Positions 16,228-25,445 are shown, numbered from the stretch's first letter. The stretch: 50,501 nucleotides of DNA from Bordetella parapertussis (GCA_945901405.1 CAMDLH010000023.1:1-50501), one strand, 5' to 3'. A program made the numbers and translations. The notes: generated by a model not told the origin, from the letters alone.

Positions 16228-16766
16228 CAAGTTTTCTCCAGGGGTTGCGTTTGATCCATCCGCCATTTTCTCAGCCAGCCGGTATTGCCGCCGAGCGCGA
16301 CGATTTCCTGCAAGCCGTCGGGGATCGGCGGATATTCGCGGCGTATGCCGCGTGTGTGATTGATAAAAAATCCATTACGAAAATCGACTTCGAGTTCATC
16401 GCCGTTGTCACAGATGTCGAGCACATTCGCGCAATCGCTCATCACCTTGACGCCGCAGCCGATGGCCGCACGATACCCCAGAAACGGCATCGACTCGCAC
16501 ACCAGCCCAAGGCCCAGCGCCTGCATCGCGATGTAACCGTTCATCTTTGGCCCCGCGCCGAAGTTGCGTCCGGTGACGATGATGTCGCCCGGCTTGCAGC
16601 GCGTGTGAAACCCCGGATCGGTTTCCTCGAACAAGTGCGGAATGATATCCGCCGGATCGAAGTGCCGCCCGATGATGATGCGGTTGGGTACCACGCCGCC
16701 CGCGTGCGGCACGTCGTGGCCGAGCTTATAACAGCGGCCCTTGAGTATCCAATCCGTGTCATTCAT
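16227..16766 (-). CDS. aconitase-family hydro-lyase, small subunit (LeuD-like)
   Basis: A 179-residue swivel domain of a two-subunit 3-isopropylmalate/homoaconitate-type dehydratase. The motif TGRNFGAGPKMNGYIAMQALGLG corresponds to the family segment GxNFGxGSSR, although here the usual Ser-Ser-Arg is Pro-Lys-Met. The substrate carboxylate contacts are therefore altered. Further landmarks are AIGCGVKVMS and GDELEVDFRNG. It overlaps the large subunit by 4 bases and the TPR gene by one base, so these three form one tight operon. Leucine-pathway neighbours are absent, so I do not name it leuD. Confidence 0.82.
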   Translation of the reverse strand: MNDTDWILKGRCYKLGHDVPHAGGVVPNRIIIGRHFDPADIIPHLFEETDPGFHTRCKPGDIIVTGRNFGAGPKMNGYIAMQALGLGLVCESMPFLGYRAAIGCGVKVMSDCANVLDICDNGDELEVDFRNGFFINHTRGIRREYPPIPDGLQEIVALGGNTGWLRKWRMDQTQPLEKT

Positions 16767-18049
16767 AACGCGGTTTCCATCATCATGAATTCACGGGGGT
16801 CGGTGATTTTGCCGGCGACGGCGGAAGCGGCCACGGTGGCGGGGCTGCCCAGATAAAGCTTCGCATCGCGCGCGCCGAAGCGTCCGGCGGGATTATTCGT
16901 CGCGGTGGAAATCGACACCTCGCCCGAGTGCAGCGGCCCGATCACCGCATCGTTGCACGGCCCGCAACCCGCGGGTAGCATGATGGCGCCGGCTTCGATG
17001 AAGACTTGCATCAGCCCCTCGCGCGACAGGCGCTTGGTGGATTCTTCCGTGCCAGGGGCGATGAACATGCGCACGCCGTTGGCGATGCGCCGGCCCTTCA
17101 ACACCGTGGCGGTCTGCACCAGGTCATCCCACATGCCCGAGCCGCACGAACCGACAAACGCGTGATCCACCACCGTGCCCGCCGCCTCGGACAGATTCAC
17201 CGCGTTCTGCACGCCGCCCGGCAGCGAAATCTGCGGTTCAAGGTTTGAAACATCGAGCGTGAATTGCGCTTCGTAATGCGCATCCGCATCCGGGTACGCG
17301 GGTGTGAACGAGCGCTGCGCTCTGTCGCGCGCATGTTTGAGTATCGCTTCGGACGGCGGCACAAACACGCCATAGGCTTGTATCTCCGTGGGGCTGGAGC
17401 ACAGCGCCGTGCGCGCGGCGAGGCTGAATTGATCGAGATCACCCGCGTATTCGAGCACCTTGTAATCAAGATCGACATCGAATTTTTTCGTCTTGATCAG
17501 CATCGCCAGATGAAAGCCGAGGTCACGTGCATACACGCCGGGTTTCAAACGGCCTCGCAGCGTGAGCTTGATCGACTTGGGCACCTGCACCCAGTTGGTG
17601 CCGGTGGCTAGCACGCGGCTGATTTCCGGGCCGATGCGAAAGCCGAACGCGCCAATGGCGCCGGCGTTGGTGGCGTGGCGGTCGTTGTCAAAGTAAAACA
17701 TGCCCGGCAGCAGCAAACCCGACTCCATGGGGAAAATATGCCCGTGGCCGCCGCGTCCCACGTCGTAGAAATTCTTCACGCCCCATTGTTTAGCCGCACC
17801 GCGGTTGTAAGCGCCACGCTCGGCGGCGCGGGCGCTGCCGTAGATGACATCATGGTCGCTTACCATCATCACTTTGTCAGGTGCGGCAAGCCGCGTGATG
17901 CCGAGCGAATCGAGCTCGCGCTTCGCCCCCATCACCACGCCATCGTGAATCATCACGTAGTCGGGGTCGGGGAACACCACGTCGCCAGGGCGCACGGAGG
18001 CCTTGCCGCTTTTGGCTGCGAGAACTTTTTCGACTGCGGTCAAGCTCAT
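16763..18049 (-). CDS. aconitase-family hydro-lyase, large subunit (LeuC-like)
   Basis: A 428-residue [4Fe-4S] dehydratase subunit. The cluster cysteines are seen in AFVGSCGSGMWDDL and in AGCGPCNDAVIG, the standard pair of motifs, with a further Cys expected in the N-terminal half. TATNNPAGRFGARDAKLYLGSPATVAASA is the usual C-terminal signature. It dehydrates and rehydrates 2- or 3-hydroxy-dicarboxylates or tricarboxylates in the cytoplasm. Homologues act on isopropylmalate, homoaconitate, 2-methylmalate or 2,3-dimethylmalate. It is the first gene of a three-gene operon (large subunit, small subunit, TPR protein). In a region with a TcuA-like flavoprotein and SucCD-like ligase, a role in organic-acid breakdown is more likely than leucine synthesis. 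Confidence 0.87.
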   Translation of the reverse strand: MSLTAVEKVLAAKSGKASVRPGDVVFPDPDYVMIHDGVVMGAKRELDSLGITRLAAPDKVMMVSDHDVIYGSARAAERGAYNRGAAKQWGVKNFYDVGRGGHGHIFPMESGLLLPGMFYFDNDRHATNAGAIGAFGFRIGPEISRVLATGTNWVQVPKSIKLTLRGRLKPGVYARDLGFHLAMLIKTKKFDVDLDYKVLEYAGDLDQFSLAARTALCSSPTEIQAYGVFVPPSEAILKHARDRAQRSFTPAYPDADAHYEAQFTLDVSNLEPQISLPGGVQNAVNLSEAAGTVVDHAFVGSCGSGMWDDLVQTATVLKGRRIANGVRMFIAPGTEESTKRLSREGLMQVFIEAGAIMLPAGCGPCNDAVIGPLHSGEVSISTATNNPAGRFGARDAKLYLGSPATVAASAVAGKITDPREFMMMETAL

Positions 18050-18094
18050 ACGTGTCTACTCGGGGCTGCGTTCACACCCGCGAATAGGCGCGAT

Positions 18095-18712
18095 TTATTG
18101 TAGTTTGTTGTAGGCGTCATTCGGTTTTTCAAGTTGCGATGGAAAACCCTCGCCGTCTCGCGATCCCTTGGCATTGCCAAAGCGCAATTGGCCTTTGTCG
18201 ATGCCCGCCACGGATTTTGTATCGAGCGGCGAATTGGCGGATGCGCCGTCATCAACCAGTTTGATCACCGTTACGCCATCGACCGTGGCCGCGCCCGAAA
18301 TTTTCTGCACGAACACCGGCGTCGCGATGACTATGCCGCCGCCGGAGCACGTTACATTTTTGTAATCCTTGGCGACACCTTCCAGTTTCAATTTGTCCGT
18401 GCCTTGCAGACTGATGGTGTAAGTAATGTCGGACGCACCGTCTCCTGGCGCAAAGGGCTGGCAAATCTGCCGCCAGACGCCTATGAGTGCGCTTGCTGGC
18501 GAGGTGGGTGCGGCGACGGGAGAAGGCGCGGCAGAAGCCGGCGCGGGCGCGGCAGGCTTGGCGGATGCGGGTGCCGGCGGCGTGGCAGGGGTGCTCGCGG
18601 GACGTTGATCGCAACCCGACAGCGCAAGTGCACCACAAAGCAGTGCGCAGTTTCCGACAAAATACTGCTGTCGATATAAACGCTTGATGTCTGAAATCAA
18701 TGACGTAATCAT
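18095..18712 (-). CDS. lipoprotein of unknown function with Ala/Pro-rich linker
   Basis: A 205-residue protein starting MITSLISDIKRLYRQQYF. It has a hydrophobic segment ending LALSGC, a lipobox whose Cys would be lipidated. A low-complexity linker rich in Ala, Pro and Ser follows for about 45 residues, then a C-terminal domain LIGVWRQICQPFAPGDGASD with beta-type pattern. I do not recognise the domain. GGGAAC lies before the ATG at 18712. The longer in-frame extension upstream looks random. It is probably attached to the outer membrane. It is transcribed leftward, ahead of the aconitase-family operon. Confidence 0.7.
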   Translation of the reverse strand: MITSLISDIKRLYRQQYFVGNCALLCGALALSGCDQRPASTPATPPAPASAKPAAPAPASAAPSPVAAPTSPASALIGVWRQICQPFAPGDGASDITYTISLQGTDKLKLEGVAKDYKNVTCSGGGIVIATPVFVQKISGAATVDGVTVIKLVDDGASANSPLDTKSVAGIDKGQLRFGNAKGSRDGEGFPSQLEKPNDAYNKLQ

Positions 18713-18897
18713 GATAAGTTCCCTGAATGAATTTGGTATACGAAGCACAGGTCGCGTATGTAGCGGATAATTCCAAAAATAGCGGCACGCGTGGCACATG
18801 TAGGTTGCGGGGTTCCTGCATGACCCCAAACCGCGAAAGAAATTTCTCACGCCAGGCAATTCTATAGCGATGCTATCATGCCGCGAAGGAGGTGCGC

Positions 18898-19869
18898 ATG
18901 TGTCTGCATCGTGTTTTGCTTGTGATGTTATTCGCCGTGAGTGCAATAGCGCACGCCGCCGAATGGAAGCCCATGAAGCGCGTCGAAGTCATCGTGCCCA
19001 ATGCGCCCGGCGGAGGTAACGACCGCCTGGTGCGGCTGGTGCTGAAGATCGCGCAGGATCAAAAGTTGATCGAGCCGGTGGTGAACGTGATTCACAAGCC
19101 CGGCGCGGGCGTGGTGATGGGGATGACTTATCTCAATCAATTCGCGGGTGATGGGCACCACATCGCCATCATCTCATCCACGTTTCTGGGCGACTACGTG
19201 TCCGGGCGCAGCGCCATCAGCCCCAGCGATATCACGCCCATCGCGCAGTTGTTCACCGAATACGTCGCGTTCGCGGTGAAGCCGGATTCGCCGTTGAAAT
19301 CAGGCAAGGATGTGATGGCGAAGCTGAAGGCCGACGTTACGTCGCTTAGCTCGTCGATTTCCGGCGGGCCGGGCAATCACAATCACATTGCGCTATCGAT
19401 GGTGGCGCGCGCGGCGGGCGGCGACGCAAAGAAACTCAAGGTGGTGGTGTTCAGCAGCGGCGCCGATGCGCTGACCGCGGCGCTGGGCGGCCACGTGGAC
19501 ATGGTGGTCGCACCTGCCGCCAGCGTGTTGCCGCACGTGCAGGCGGGGCGGCTGCGTTTCGTGGCGCTGGCCGCGCCCAAGCGGCTCGAAGGCGCGTTCG
19601 CGTCCGTGCCGGTATGGAAGGAACTGGGTGCTAACGCGGTGGTGTCGAACTGGCGCGCCATCGTCGGCCCGCGCGGCTTGCCGCAGCCGCAAACGGAGTA
19701 TTGGGAAAACGTGCTGGCGCGCGTGGTCGAATCGGACGACTGGAAAAAAATGCTCGAACGCGATCTCGTCACCAATGAATTCCTGCGCAGCGCGCGCATG
19801 CGCGAGGAACTCAAATCCGATCACGACGAACTGAAAGCGGTGATGACGGAGTTGGGTTTGGTGAAGTAG
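18898..19869 (+). CDS. Bug-family (TctC-like) periplasmic solute-binding protein 1
   Basis: A 323-residue protein with signal peptide ending AIAHAAEW, followed by the Bug-type start MKRVEVIVPNAPGGGNDRLV. Further family marks are NVIHKPGAGVVMGMTYLNQF and LGGHVDMVVAPAASVLPHVQ. These proteins bind organic acids in the periplasm and normally serve tripartite TctABC transporters. No TctA or TctB gene lies in the window. AAGGAGG precedes the ATG by 5 bases. It is followed after 9 bases by an M20 amidohydrolase, so this protein may bring that enzyme's substrate. Its ligand loop NAPGGGND differs from the common PFAAGGxxD. Confidence 0.87.
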   Translation: MCLHRVLLVMLFAVSAIAHAAEWKPMKRVEVIVPNAPGGGNDRLVRLVLKIAQDQKLIEPVVNVIHKPGAGVVMGMTYLNQFAGDGHHIAIISSTFLGDYVSGRSAISPSDITPIAQLFTEYVAFAVKPDSPLKSGKDVMAKLKADVTSLSSSISGGPGNHNHIALSMVARAAGGDAKKLKVVVFSSGADALTAALGGHVDMVVAPAASVLPHVQAGRLRFVALAAPKRLEGAFASVPVWKELGANAVVSNWRAIVGPRGLPQPQTEYWENVLARVVESDDWKKMLERDLVTNEFLRSARMREELKSDHDELKAVMTELGLVK

Positions 19870-19878
19870 GGCGAGGTG

Positions 19879-21180
19879 ATGAGTAATTCATTTACTGCCG
19901 AACGTCTCAGTGCCGCCGTCGAAGCTTCGATGCCGCTGGCGCAGGCGCTGTTCGACGAGGCGCGCGCCTTGACCGCCGGCGAAACAGGTATCGACCGCGA
20001 GCCGTATGGCAAGGGCGAACAGCTTGCGCTTGATCTGCTGTCACGCACTGCCGATGAACTCGGCCTTGAGAAACGCCACGATCCTTACGGCAATCTTTAC
20101 CTTACGCTTCCTGGAACGGATCGCGCCGCGCCCGCGTGGCTTGCGGGGTCGCATGTCGATTCCGTGCCCGGCGGCGGCAACTATGACGGTTTTGCTGGTG
20201 TCGTCGCGGGCATCACGGCATTGGCCGCGTTCCGGCATGGTGATTTCACGCCGCCGTGCGATGTCACGGTGATGGCAATACGCGCGGAGGAGCTGTCCGC
20301 GTGGTACGGCGGGCAGCACGACGGCCACATCGGCAGCCGCGCCGCGCTTGGGCTGCTGCCGGCGGCTGAGCTTGATACCGCCATCAACAGCCGCGGCGGC
20401 AAGACCTTGCGCGCGCATATGCAGGAGGCGGGCGCGGATCCCGAGGCGGTCGCGCGTGGTGCGCCTTATCTCGCGCCGGCGAAGTATAGAGGCTATCTCG
20501 AACTGCACATCGAACAGGGGCCGGTGCTTGAGGCGCGCCGCATCCCTACCGGCGTGGTCAGCGCGATTCGTGGTGCGCTGCGCGGGCGCTCCTGCCGCTG
20601 CGTGGGCGCGTATACCCATTCGGGCGCGGTGCCGCACGAGCACCGCAGCGATGCCGTGATGGCGGCGGTGGAACTGGTGCACGAGCTTGACCGCGAGTGG
20701 GCGCGCGTGCGCGAAGGTGGCGGCGATCTCGTCGTCACCGTGGGCAAGTTTTTCACCGATGCGAAGCAGCATGCGCTGACCAAGGTGCCGGGCGAGGTCG
20801 AATTCACCCTCGACATCCGCAGTCAGGACGAGCAGACGATGATCGCGATGCAGCCGCTGGTGCAGCGCTTGTCGTCCCGTATCGCGGAGCAGCGCCGGGT
20901 GCGTTTTGACTTCGCGCCGTTCTCCCTGCTGCGGCCCGCCGTGATGGACGCGGATTTTCGTGAGCGGCTGCTCGCGGGGAGCCGTGAACTGGGCATAGCC
21001 GCGATGGAGATGCCGAGTGGCGCGGGCCACGACGCGCAGGATTTCGCCAACGCGGGTTTTCGCGCCGGCATGATTTTCGTGCGCAACAGCCACGGCAGTC
21101 ATAATGCGCTGGAGGCGATGGACATGGCCGATTTCGCGCTTGGCACGCGGCTGCTCGCGCGCATGCTCTCCACGCTGTAG
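19879..21180 (+). CDS. M20-family amidohydrolase (N-carbamoyl-L-amino-acid hydrolase/allantoate type)
   Basis: A 433-residue zinc hydrolase of the HyuC/allantoate-amidohydrolase group. Metal ligands are visible in AGSHVDSVPGGGNYDG (His and bridging Asp), in IRAEELSAWYGG (Glu pair) and in ELHIEQGPVLEARRIPTG. A late His is in PSGAGHDAQDFANAG. The dimerisation-domain strand that normally reads A-H-A-G-x-x-P is present as GAYTHSGAVPHEHRSDA. It would remove a carbamoyl group from N-carbamoyl-L-amino acids or ureido compounds. The start is ATG at 19879. It is flanked by three Bug genes and, further on, by a D-carbamoylase-type enzyme. Confidence 0.86.
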   Translation: MSNSFTAERLSAAVEASMPLAQALFDEARALTAGETGIDREPYGKGEQLALDLLSRTADELGLEKRHDPYGNLYLTLPGTDRAAPAWLAGSHVDSVPGGGNYDGFAGVVAGITALAAFRHGDFTPPCDVTVMAIRAEELSAWYGGQHDGHIGSRAALGLLPAAELDTAINSRGGKTLRAHMQEAGADPEAVARGAPYLAPAKYRGYLELHIEQGPVLEARRIPTGVVSAIRGALRGRSCRCVGAYTHSGAVPHEHRSDAVMAAVELVHELDREWARVREGGGDLVVTVGKFFTDAKQHALTKVPGEVEFTLDIRSQDEQTMIAMQPLVQRLSSRIAEQRRVRFDFAPFSLLRPAVMDADFRERLLAGSRELGIAAMEMPSGAGHDAQDFANAGFRAGMIFVRNSHGSHNALEAMDMADFALGTRLLARMLSTL

Positions 21181-21210
21181 TTGTCCGGTTACCATGAATC
21201 AGCGCCGCTC

Positions 21211-22191
21211 ATGAATGTAAAGCCCCTGTTGCTGCTCGCCAGCGCCATTGCCTTCGCGTTAAGCATTGCAGCCGCTTCCGCACAAGCGCACGTCTACCCG
21301 AGCAAACCAATTCGCATGATCGTGCCGTTTGCCGCAGGTGGCATACTCGACATCGTGGCGCGCGCGGTGGGCGAGCGGCTGGGCGCATCGCTGGGCCAGC
21401 CGGTTATTGTGGATAACCGCGGCGGCGCCGGCGGCGCGATCGGCTGCGAAATCGCGGCGCGCGCCGCGCCCGACGGCTACACGCTGCTCACCGGGCACAT
21501 CGGCACGCATGCGATAAACGTGAGTCTCTATCCGAAGCTCGGCTACGATCCCATCAAGGATTTTGCACCGGTCACGCTTGCCGCGATGTTTCCGCTGGCG
21601 CTCTACGTGCACCCTTCGGTGCCGGCGCAATCCGTTTCCGAGCTGATCGCGCACGCGAAATCGAAGCCGGGCCAGGTGGATTTCGCCTCCGCCGGCAGCG
21701 GCAGCCCCACGCACATGGCGGGCGAGATGCTCAAGGCGATGGCGCGCATCGACATCGTGCATGTGCCGTACAAGGGCAACGCCGCGGCGCTCAATGATCT
21801 GATCGGCGGGCGCGTGCATATGTTCTTCAGCAACCTGGTTACCGCCATGCCGCACGCGCGCGCGGGCCGTTTGCGCGCCATCGCGGTATCGACGCCGAAA
21901 CGCTCGCAGCAAGCGCCCGAGTTGCCCACCATCGCGGAGTCGGGCGTGCCCGGTTACGACATGACCAACTGGATCGGCATGCTTGCACCGGCGGCGACGC
22001 CGCGCGAGATCGTGCTGCGGCTCAACCGCGAGATCGTGGTCATCCTCAATGCAACCGAGTTGAAGGAGCGCTTTCGCGCGCAGGGCGTGGATCTGGTGAG
22101 CAGCACGCCGGAAGCATTCGCGGCGTTCATCCGCGCGGAGCTGGCAAAATGGCGCAAGGTGGTGGACGAATCCGGCGCGCGGATCGGCTGA
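21211..22191 (+). CDS. Bug-family (TctC-like) periplasmic solute-binding protein 2
   Basis: A 326-residue protein with signal peptide MNVKPLLLLASAIAFALSIA through ASAQAH. The Bug core follows: YPSKPIRMIVPFAAGGILDI, VIVDNRGGAGGAIGCEIAAR and HVPYKGNAAALNDLIGGRVH. It binds a carboxylate-containing ligand in the periplasm. It begins 30 bases after the M20 hydrolase and 22 bases before a further Bug gene, so all probably share a transcript. No strong ribosome site is visible before the ATG at 21211. Confidence 0.9.
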   Translation: MNVKPLLLLASAIAFALSIAAASAQAHVYPSKPIRMIVPFAAGGILDIVARAVGERLGASLGQPVIVDNRGGAGGAIGCEIAARAAPDGYTLLTGHIGTHAINVSLYPKLGYDPIKDFAPVTLAAMFPLALYVHPSVPAQSVSELIAHAKSKPGQVDFASAGSGSPTHMAGEMLKAMARIDIVHVPYKGNAAALNDLIGGRVHMFFSNLVTAMPHARAGRLRAIAVSTPKRSQQAPELPTIAESGVPGYDMTNWIGMLAPAATPREIVLRLNREIVVILNATELKERFRAQGVDLVSSTPEAFAAFIRAELAKWRKVVDESGARIG

Positions 22192-22213
22192 TAAACCAAG
22201 GGGTCAAATAGAC

Positions 22214-23206
22214 ATGAACGCACGCAAGAAAGTTACGTCGCTGGAGTTTTGCGCGGCCTTGTGCCTATGCCTATGCCTGTGCGCCGCGCCGCACGCGGCG
22301 GCGCAGCCCGCTTATCCGTCCAAGCCCGTGCAGGTGATCGTGCCCTACACCGCGGGTGGCGGCGCCGACGTGATCATCCGCTCTGTCACGCAGCGGCTGG
22401 CGGCGGCGTGGGGCAGAAATGTGCTGGTGGAAAATCGCGCCGGCGCCAGCGGCATGATAGGTACCGAACTTGCCGCCAGGGCCGCGCCCGACGGCTATAC
22501 GTTGCTTGGCCATACGTCGTCGTATCCCGCCACTGCCGCCATTCGCGAAAAACTGCCGTTCGATCCGGCGCGGGCCATTGTTACGGCCGCGACCATCGCC
22601 AAATCTCCACTGGTGCTCACGGTGCATCCGTCGCTGCCGGTGAAATCCGTGAAAGAACTCGTGGCACTCGCGAAAGCGAATCCGGGAAAGCTGAATTATT
22701 CTTCCGCCGGCATCGGCGGCAATAATCATTTCGCCGCGGCGTTGTTTGCGTCGGCCGCGGGCATCAAGCTGACACATGTGCCTTACAAGGGTGTGGCGGA
22801 AGCATCGATTGCATTGGCGTCGGGCGAGGTCGAGCTGCTGATCGCGAGCGGCGCCACGGTCAATCAGCAGGTGAAGTCGGGCAGGCTGCGCGCGCTCGGC
22901 GTCACCAGCCTGGAGCCGTCGGCGCTGCTGCCGGGGCTGCCGGCGATTGCGCAGTCGGGCGTGCCCGGATACAGCTACGATCTGTGGTGGGCGATATTCG
23001 CGCCGGCGGGCATCGCGCCGGAGCGGCTTAACTTTATTAATGCCGCAGTCAACGCCATCGTGGGCAGCGCCGAGATGAAAAAGTATCTGAATGGCCAGGG
23101 CGCTGAAGCGTGGTCTTTGACGCCGGCGCAATTGAGCGACCTGCTGCCGCAAGAGATCGAGCGCTACAGAAAAGCGGCGAAAGCCTCGGGCATCGCGTCA
23201 CAATAA
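22214..23206 (+). CDS. Bug-family (TctC-like) periplasmic solute-binding protein 3
   Basis: A 330-residue protein with N-terminal signal segment (LEFCAALCLCLCLCAAPHAA), then QPAYPSKPVQVIVPYTAGGG, VLVENRAGASGMIGTELAAR and THVPYKGVAEASIALASGEV. All are typical of Bug receptors. It is the third Bug gene of the run that starts at 18898. GGGGTC lies before the ATG. Its neighbour, convergent 14 bases away, is a D-carbamoylase-type nitrilase. The repeated LC residues in the signal peptide come from a tandem TGCCTATGCC-like DNA repeat. Confidence 0.9.
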   Translation: MNARKKVTSLEFCAALCLCLCLCAAPHAAAQPAYPSKPVQVIVPYTAGGGADVIIRSVTQRLAAAWGRNVLVENRAGASGMIGTELAARAAPDGYTLLGHTSSYPATAAIREKLPFDPARAIVTAATIAKSPLVLTVHPSLPVKSVKELVALAKANPGKLNYSSAGIGGNNHFAAALFASAAGIKLTHVPYKGVAEASIALASGEVELLIASGATVNQQVKSGRLRALGVTSLEPSALLPGLPAIAQSGVPGYSYDLWWAIFAPAGIAPERLNFINAAVNAIVGSAEMKKYLNGQGAEAWSLTPAQLSDLLPQEIERYRKAAKASGIASQ

Positions 23207-23219
23207 CAAGCAACCTGTT

Positions 23220-24170
23220 TCAAGGTCCGTCCGCGGGCGTGATTTCAGCGCCCACGCGCTCAACGATCAGGCGGTAGTGTTCGGGCCGCCGGTGTGCCGC
23301 GAAGTTGAACATCGTGCGCTTCAAATCGGCTGCCAGATCGATGTCAGCATTGAAGCAAATCACCTCGTCTTCTTCCGTGACTGTTTTTGTCGCGATCTCG
23401 CCCGTGGGCGCCACGATCAGCGAGTGCCCGAACATCCGGTTGCCGTCCTCGAAGCCGCATTTCGCCGTTTCGACCAGCCACGTCGCGTTCTGAAAAGCCA
23501 TGGCCTGCGCCATGATCAGATGATGATGTACACGCAGCGCCGGCGGTTCCGGATAGCTCAGGTTCTCACTCGGCGTGTTAAAGCCCAATGCCACCACCTC
23601 GGCCCCTTGCAGCGCCAGCACGCGAAATGCCTCGGGCCAGCGCCGGTCGTTGCAGATCAACATGCCGGTGATGGTATTCATGAAACGCCACACGCGAAAC
23701 CCGAGGTCGCCCACCTCGAAGTATTTTTTTTCGAGATGCTGGAACGCGGCTTCCGGCTTGTGCTCGGCGTGGCCGGGTAAATGTATCTTGCGGTATTTCC
23801 CCGCGATGGTGCCATCCGGCCCGACGAGGATCGCCGTGTTAAAGCGGCGCGTGCGACTGCCTTCCTGAAGCAGTTCCGCATAGCCGATATAAAAACCCAT
23901 GCCGAGTTTTTTCGCCTCGTCGAACAGCGGCTGCGTTTCGGCGGAAGGCATGGTGTGTTCAAAAAATTTGCGGTCAACCTCGGCGGGGTCGTCGTACCAA
24001 TAACGCGGAAAAAATGTCGTGAACGCGAGTTCGGGAAATACCACGAACCTGGCACCCATGCCATGCGCCTCGCGCAGCAGGTTCACCAGCCGCTTTGTCG
24101 CGGAGGTTCGTGTGTCGGAGAGGTTGAGCGGCCCCAGTTGTGCCGCCGCGATTCGCAAGTGTCGGGACAT
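23220..24170 (-). CDS. nitrilase-superfamily hydrolase, N-carbamoyl-D-amino-acid hydrolase type
   Basis: A 316-residue carbon-nitrogen hydrolase. The catalytic triad is clear: Glu47 in VVFPELAFTTFF, Lys128 in YRKIHLPGH and Cys173 in GMLICNDRRWPEAFRVLA. From memory these are within one residue of those in the Agrobacterium D-carbamoylase, and the CNDRRWPE context is characteristic of that group. It would convert an N-carbamoyl-D-amino acid to the D-amino acid, CO2 and ammonia in the cytoplasm. It is followed 33 bases upstream by the amidohydrolase at 24204-25445 on the same strand, most likely one operon. No hydantoinase gene is present, so the source of the carbamoyl compound is open. Confidence 0.9.
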   Translation of the reverse strand: MSRHLRIAAAQLGPLNLSDTRTSATKRLVNLLREAHGMGARFVVFPELAFTTFFPRYWYDDPAEVDRKFFEHTMPSAETQPLFDEAKKLGMGFYIGYAELLQEGSRTRRFNTAILVGPDGTIAGKYRKIHLPGHAEHKPEAAFQHLEKKYFEVGDLGFRVWRFMNTITGMLICNDRRWPEAFRVLALQGAEVVALGFNTPSENLSYPEPPALRVHHHLIMAQAMAFQNATWLVETAKCGFEDGNRMFGHSLIVAPTGEIATKTVTEEDEVICFNADIDLAADLKRTMFNFAAHRRPEHYRLIVERVGAEITPADGP

Positions 24171-24203
24171 AAGCGCCTTGGTGTGGTGAGAGTTTGAAGC
24201 CGG

Positions 24204-25445
24204 CTATCGCGGCCGCTCAAGCGCCGGCAACTGGCGCGAGAACAATCTGCGTCCGCGCTTGAACCCCGCGAGCGGCAATGCACATTTCGCGATCACGTCG
24301 TAGGGCGACGCTTCGCCCCACACCACGAGATCCGCCGCCTTGCCCACGGCGATGCCGTAATTTTCCAGCCGCATCAATTTGGCCGCGCGCTCGGTGATCA
24401 TTTCAAAACACACACCCAAATCCTTGGGCCCGTAACGCTGCACGATGTTGGCGTAGAGATTGACGATGCGCGTGAGCGAGCAATCGCCATAGGGCGTAAA
24501 CGCGTTCAGCACGTTGTTGGTGGAGATCGTGCAGTTGGCTCCGTTTTCGATTAGCGTGTTGGCGTCGGTGACGCCGCGAATCACGCTGTGCTCCATGTGC
24601 CGTCCGGCGTTGAAGATGTCGGTGGCGGGCAACACCGCCAGCGACACGCCCGACTGCCCAAGCCGCTTGCCGATGGCCGCCTGTTCCTTGACCGGCATGC
24701 ATGAGAATTTCGAGCCATGGCCGAACGCGACGCGTCCCTGCCAGCCGATTTTGTCGGTGATCTCGCACACCTGCGGGTAATCCAGTTCAGTGGTGTCGTA
24801 GCCGCCATCCAGATGGAAATCCACGTCCGCGTTGTATTGTTGCGCCAACTCGAAAACCCGGCGGATTTGCGCGGGGCCGTCCTTGTCATAACGAATGCCG
24901 CCGCCGATGACCGGCGCGCCGCGATTCATGCAATGCACCAGGTTTTCATCCGCACCGGGCACGTCCGTCCAGCCTTCCTGCAAAAAAACGCAGGGTTGAA
25001 TGTCGATGGCCCAGGCGTAGTCCTTGCGCAGTTGCTCCACCGCTTCAAAGCCGAGCAGCCCCACGTTCGGATCGACCTCGATCTGAGTGCGCATGTGGGT
25101 GACACCATGCAGCAGACATTGTTCGATGGTCGCCGAGGCGCGCGCGTAAATATCTTCCGGCGTGAACGTATGCTTGACCGAAGCGGTGCGCTCCATGTGA
25201 TCGCGCGCCATGCGGTTGGGCTGGTAGGGCACGCGGTCGATCATCATCGCCTTGTCGAGGTGAAAGTGGCTCTCGACGAGGCCGGGTGAAACCAGCTTGT
25301 CGCCGGCATCGTGTTCCGGGCCTTCGGCCGCAAGGCGAGGTTCGATTGCCGCGATGACGCCGTTGCGCACGCCGATATCTACTGTTGAATCGCCGGGGCC
25401 GGCGCCCGCAAGCCGGGCGCGCCGAATGATCAGATCCATTGCCAT
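24204..25445 (-). CDS. amidohydrolase, cytosine-deaminase/AtzC-like
   Basis: A 413-residue metal-dependent hydrolase with TIM-barrel fold. The first metal motif is VESHFHLDKAMM, the second region is HMRTQIEVDPNVGLLGF, and VDFHLDGGYDTTELDYP and VAFGHGSKFSCMP supply the later histidines. This is the order seen in CodA-like deaminases and N-isopropylammelide hydrolases. It probably deaminates or hydrolyses a cyclic amidine or ureide, releasing a compound for the D-carbamoylase next to it. I placed the start at ATG 25445 (AGGTACCC before it), with 25439 as an alternative. The long in-frame extension upstream has no similarity. A conserved motif copy lies 119 bases upstream. Confidence 0.84.
   Translation of the reverse strand: MAMDLIIRRARLAGAGPGDSTVDIGVRNGVIAAIEPRLAAEGPEHDAGDKLVSPGLVESHFHLDKAMMIDRVPYQPNRMARDHMERTASVKHTFTPEDIYARASATIEQCLLHGVTHMRTQIEVDPNVGLLGFEAVEQLRKDYAWAIDIQPCVFLQEGWTDVPGADENLVHCMNRGAPVIGGGIRYDKDGPAQIRRVFELAQQYNADVDFHLDGGYDTTELDYPQVCEITDKIGWQGRVAFGHGSKFSCMPVKEQAAIGKRLGQSGVSLAVLPATDIFNAGRHMEHSVIRGVTDANTLIENGANCTISTNNVLNAFTPYGDCSLTRIVNLYANIVQRYGPKDLGVCFEMITERAAKLMRLENYGIAVGKAADLVVWGEASPYDVIAKCALPLAGFKRGRRLFSRQLPALERPR

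Noticed and set aside
16227..18049. Leucine biosynthesis genes leuC and leuD
   Set aside because: The small subunit lacks the usual GSSR-type segment, no leuA or leuB lies near, and the operon continues with a TPR protein. A catabolic hydro-lyase is at least as likely.
18427..18445. GTGTAAGTAATGTCGG as a further copy of the conserved motif
   Set aside because: It lies inside a coding sequence, lacks the AATTGTTTT half and matches only nine bases.
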